A DNA stretch of 32,915 nucleotides from JAOAFT01 sp035390885 (GTDB lineage: Bacteria; Bacteroidota; Ignavibacteria; UBA10030). A program made the translations under genes and the position numbers. Below the pieces are notes generated by a model. It was given only the letters and a program-made list of their open reading frames with translations. It did no database searches and was not told where the DNA came from. How positions within the stretch are numbered: the stretch's first letter is position 1; the number at the start of each line of letters is the position of its first letter. The stretch is from NCBI GenBank assembly GCA_035390885.1, contig DAOOUW010000026.1:1-32915 (forward strand). Direction: 5' to 3'. Shown piece by piece: positions 30,535-32,915 of the stretch.

Positions 30535-32817
30535 GTGAGCGCACGTCGAATCATATTTATTCTTTCTTTTTCCATTTTCTTTATAAGAACTGAAACGCAC
30601 GCACAACTTCCATTTTCTCAAGATAGCGCGGCACTCCATGTTTATAATCTTGCAGAAAAAATTGGCTCTCGTCCCGTCGGCTCACAGCAAGAACAACGTG
30701 CGTTACAATATGCTCTGGAAAAATTTCGTGAGGCTGGTTTGCCAATTGCTTTTATTATGGATGCTGACGTTTCTCAACAGAACCTTTACGCAGTGAATCG
30801 AAGAAGCGGAATTGCTATAGGGATAAAACCTGGCAAAAGCTCCAGAACGATATTACTCGGCGCTCACATAGATTCTGCAACGCCAGAAACACCCGGCGCA
30901 ATCGATAACGCCTCAGGATGCGCGTGCATTCTTGAACTCGCTCGGGCGCTGGCAAAAGAAGATTTGCAATCAACTCTTGTTTTCTGTCTCTTCGGCGCTG
31001 AAGAAATTGGCTCTTACGGCTCACGGTACTTCATTGAACATTTCCCAACAATTGACAGCGTCGCTTTGATGCTTCAAATTGATATGGCAAACGGAAGCGA
31101 TGAACTCATTCCACTCCTCGATTCGCCAAATGGAAATTCTCCGCAATGGCTCGTAGAAGCTGTGCAGAAAACGCTCCGCCAATTAGGATACAAAGGTCTT
31201 TCCTATCCAACAAGTTTTTTTACAATGACTAAAATATTCCCCGGCGGCGGAATTGGTTCCGATCATCTCCCGTTTCTTGAACGAGGAATACCGGCAATCT
31301 GTATTTCCTCATCGTTAAGCGACCCTTTTCATACCGCGCAGGATGATTTTCATCATTTCAACAGCAACGGACTCAAGCGAAGCGGCGACCTTGTTTACTC
31401 TCTCGTTCATCAATTCGATCAAAAAATACCGTCGGAACGCGCTCGTCCGTACCATCTTTGCCAAATTGGTTCTCTTCTATTTTTTGTACCGTACTGGCTC
31501 ATTATTCTTTTCATCATATTCGCAGGCATTTTTTCCGCTGGTGCGCTTCTATTCTTCAGGAAAAAACTTACCGCAACTGAGCCATCGTATCTTAAAAAAG
31601 CTCCCGCTCTGTATTTATTTCTCATCTCGCTTTTCATTCTTGCCGCTGCATGGTACTCGGAATATCTCATAGTACTCATCAAAGGCGTTCGATATCCCTG
31701 GATTGCTCGACCCGCATTATATTTTGTTCTGGCGTTCATCGCTGCAATGTTAGGATTTGAAGTTGTACTTCGCCTCTCTCCAAAATTCTATGCCAATGCT
31801 TCCCCATTCCAATGGTATTTACGCGCGCTCCTCTATCTCGTTCTCTACATTGTTCTTCTTCTCTTCGTTAATGTGCGGCTTTCGATATATCCTGCTGTAG
31901 CGTTGGTTTGCCTGAGTCTCATCATACTTTTCCCAAACGTTATTGCACAAATTCTTCTGCTGATCCTTGCGTTCTTTTCGATGTTCCATCTTATTTTCTC
32001 GGAAGGATATTTCATGTTTGCTCGCATGCTCATTCTCCATCAAACGATGACGCCGCTGATGAGCGCGTGTTTGCAAGCTGGCCTCCTTCTCTTTTTTACA
32101 CTTTGGTTTTTCCCGATGGCTTTTATTGCGGCTGGATTTTTTTCTTCCTCAATATCAATCCAACAATGGATCAGGAAGTTCAGTTCATGGAAAGTTTCTC
32201 TTGCAATATGCGTTGCTTTTATATTTACGATCATTCTCCTTTCTGCAGAACCATCCTACAATGACATCTGGCGACAGAATATTACAGCTGAATACAAAGC
32301 GCCTGCAGATAGCGCGCCATCTCTCGATATTTCGAGTCCAGAATTTCTACTGCACACTCACATTCGATCAATGAACTTCGATACAACGCTTTCTAAAAAA
32401 TTCACTTCAGCGTCGTTTCCATTGCCAACAGAACCGCTTGAATTGTTCACAGAAAAAACTTCCGTCGAGAGCAAGCGCGAAGATTCGACCGTCATTGTAA
32501 ATCTCCAGAGCAAGTTACAATTCCATTCACAGCCGCTTTCAGCAACGATACTTTGCCAGACTAAAAAAGCAGAAATCAAAAATGTTGTAACTCCGTGGCG
32601 CTGCACCGAACAGTCTCATCTTCTTTTTATAGAATTTGCGTATCCAGATACATCGTGTTATGTACCTGTGCAGTTCGAACTCACAGAACCAGATACGCTC
32701 TATATTCATTACAGCGCAACCTTTGTTGGACTTCCGGATTCCATATTCGTTGAGCGCCCAACTGGTAATATTATTAAACGCACCACTGTTCAAAAATTGA
32801 TTACGGTTTACAAATAA
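30535..32817 (+). CDS. M28-family metallopeptidase with a multi-pass membrane C-terminus
   Basis: Starts at GTG, with a signal peptide (RRIIFILSFSIFFIRTETHA). Residues ~25-305 are an M28 aminopeptidase-like domain with all zinc ligands and the catalytic acid visible: H111 (GAHID), D124 (AIDNASG), E156/E157 (GAEEIGS), D183 (QIDMAN) and H266 (DPFHTAQDD). From ~325 to 575 there are about eight membrane segments, then ~180 residues of non-membrane C-terminus. Such architecture resembles ER-type FXNA/M28 peptidases and bacterial relatives. The catalytic domain should face the periplasm. It is co-transcribed with the hydrolase. Confidence 0.9.
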   Translation: MSARRIIFILSFSIFFIRTETHAQLPFSQDSAALHVYNLAEKIGSRPVGSQQEQRALQYALEKFREAGLPIAFIMDADVSQQNLYAVNRRSGIAIGIKPGKSSRTILLGAHIDSATPETPGAIDNASGCACILELARALAKEDLQSTLVFCLFGAEEIGSYGSRYFIEHFPTIDSVALMLQIDMANGSDELIPLLDSPNGNSPQWLVEAVQKTLRQLGYKGLSYPTSFFTMTKIFPGGGIGSDHLPFLERGIPAICISSSLSDPFHTAQDDFHHFNSNGLKRSGDLVYSLVHQFDQKIPSERARPYHLCQIGSLLFFVPYWLIILFIIFAGIFSAGALLFFRKKLTATEPSYLKKAPALYLFLISLFILAAAWYSEYLIVLIKGVRYPWIARPALYFVLAFIAAMLGFEVVLRLSPKFYANASPFQWYLRALLYLVLYIVLLLFVNVRLSIYPAVALVCLSLIILFPNVIAQILLLILAFFSMFHLIFSEGYFMFARMLILHQTMTPLMSACLQAGLLLFFTLWFFPMAFIAAGFFSSSISIQQWIRKFSSWKVSLAICVAFIFTIILLSAEPSYNDIWRQNITAEYKAPADSAPSLDISSPEFLLHTHIRSMNFDTTLSKKFTSASFPLPTEPLELFTEKTSVESKREDSTVIVNLQSKLQFHSQPLSATILCQTKKAEIKNVVTPWRCTEQSHLLFIEFAYPDTSCYVPVQFELTEPDTLYIHYSATFVGLPDSIFVERPTGNIIKRTTVQKLITVYK

Positions 32818-32862
32818 ACCAAATGATGTAACATAGATGAACAGAATAGGATAAAGTGAAGA

Positions 32863-32915
32863 ATGAATCGCTTAAGTATTTCCCTATCTTCTTGCATTTC
32901 CATGAAAGTTTCTAT
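32863..32915 (+). CDS. Possible start of a further gene, cut by the window edge
   Basis: An open frame starts at ATG 32863 (MNRLSISLSSCISMKVS...) and runs off the window, with AGGA 11 bases upstream. Too short to identify; it may not be a gene. Confidence 0.25.
   Translation, partial: MNRLSISLSSCISMKVS

Noticed and set aside
1..32915. CRISPR array, tRNA or rRNA genes
   Set aside because: No regularly spaced short repeats, tRNA cloverleaf or rRNA-like segment was recognised by eye.

Overview
The window looks like a chromosomal segment from a Bacteroidota/Ignavibacteriota-type bacterium (FCB group). The evidence is a T9SS-type C-terminal sorting domain, a PorV-like outer-membrane protein, a carboxypeptidase-regulatory-domain TonB receptor, a GWxTD-motif protein and a FISUMP-domain protein. 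Three good promoters share a TTGNNN-N17-TATATT architecture. This placement is inferred from gene families only; no rRNA or tRNA gene was seen.

Region 1 (about 1-10200) is an accessory island. A tight minus-strand operon begins near 9443 and runs to 628. Its order is: small tagged protein, Jag-N/ankyrin fusion, long ankyrin protein with a beta-rich N-terminal region, second tagged protein, small charged protein, cytosolic FISUMP protein, third ankyrin protein, NadD-like nucleotidyltransferase, and a BRO-N/Fic protein whose N-terminus is cut by a dispersed repeat. The island is bounded by two imperfect direct repeats. Each holds a three-hairpin repeat, a short inverted repeat and the 3' end of a flavodiiron protein gene: a 54-codon fragment at 430-594 and the intact gene at 10038-11222. 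No integrase or transposase is visible. Three ankyrin scaffolds with two nucleotidyl-transfer folds (Fic and NadD-like) and a shared N-terminal module make this the strongest candidate for an undescribed system.

Region 2 (10038-13693) is two minus-strand operons. One encodes a high-molecular-weight rubredoxin (flavin reductase plus rubredoxin) and a class A flavodiiron protein, a known O2/NO-detoxifying pair. The gene carries a strong internal ribosome binding site that could also yield free rubredoxin. The other is a translationally coupled trio: TIGR04255-family protein, unknown 166-residue protein and PIN-domain ribonuclease, preceded by two adjacent dyads. It resembles a toxin-antitoxin or defence unit.

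Region 3 (13694-16318) holds a small membrane protein, a SnoaL-like protein, a secreted LamG-like protein on the plus strand, and ssb.

Region 4 (16356-27144) is a minus-strand cell-envelope block: DUF4397-like lipoprotein, TonB-dependent receptor, large T9SS cargo, PorV-like protein, terminator, GWxTD protein and NHL beta-propeller. It starts from a near-consensus promoter whose -10 overlaps an inverted-repeat operator.

Region 5 (27197-32915) has an HEAGH-motif membrane protein and an NFACT/RqcH-family protein on the minus strand. On the plus strand are an alpha/beta hydrolase and a membrane-anchored M28 peptidase, behind a clear promoter at 29548-29576.
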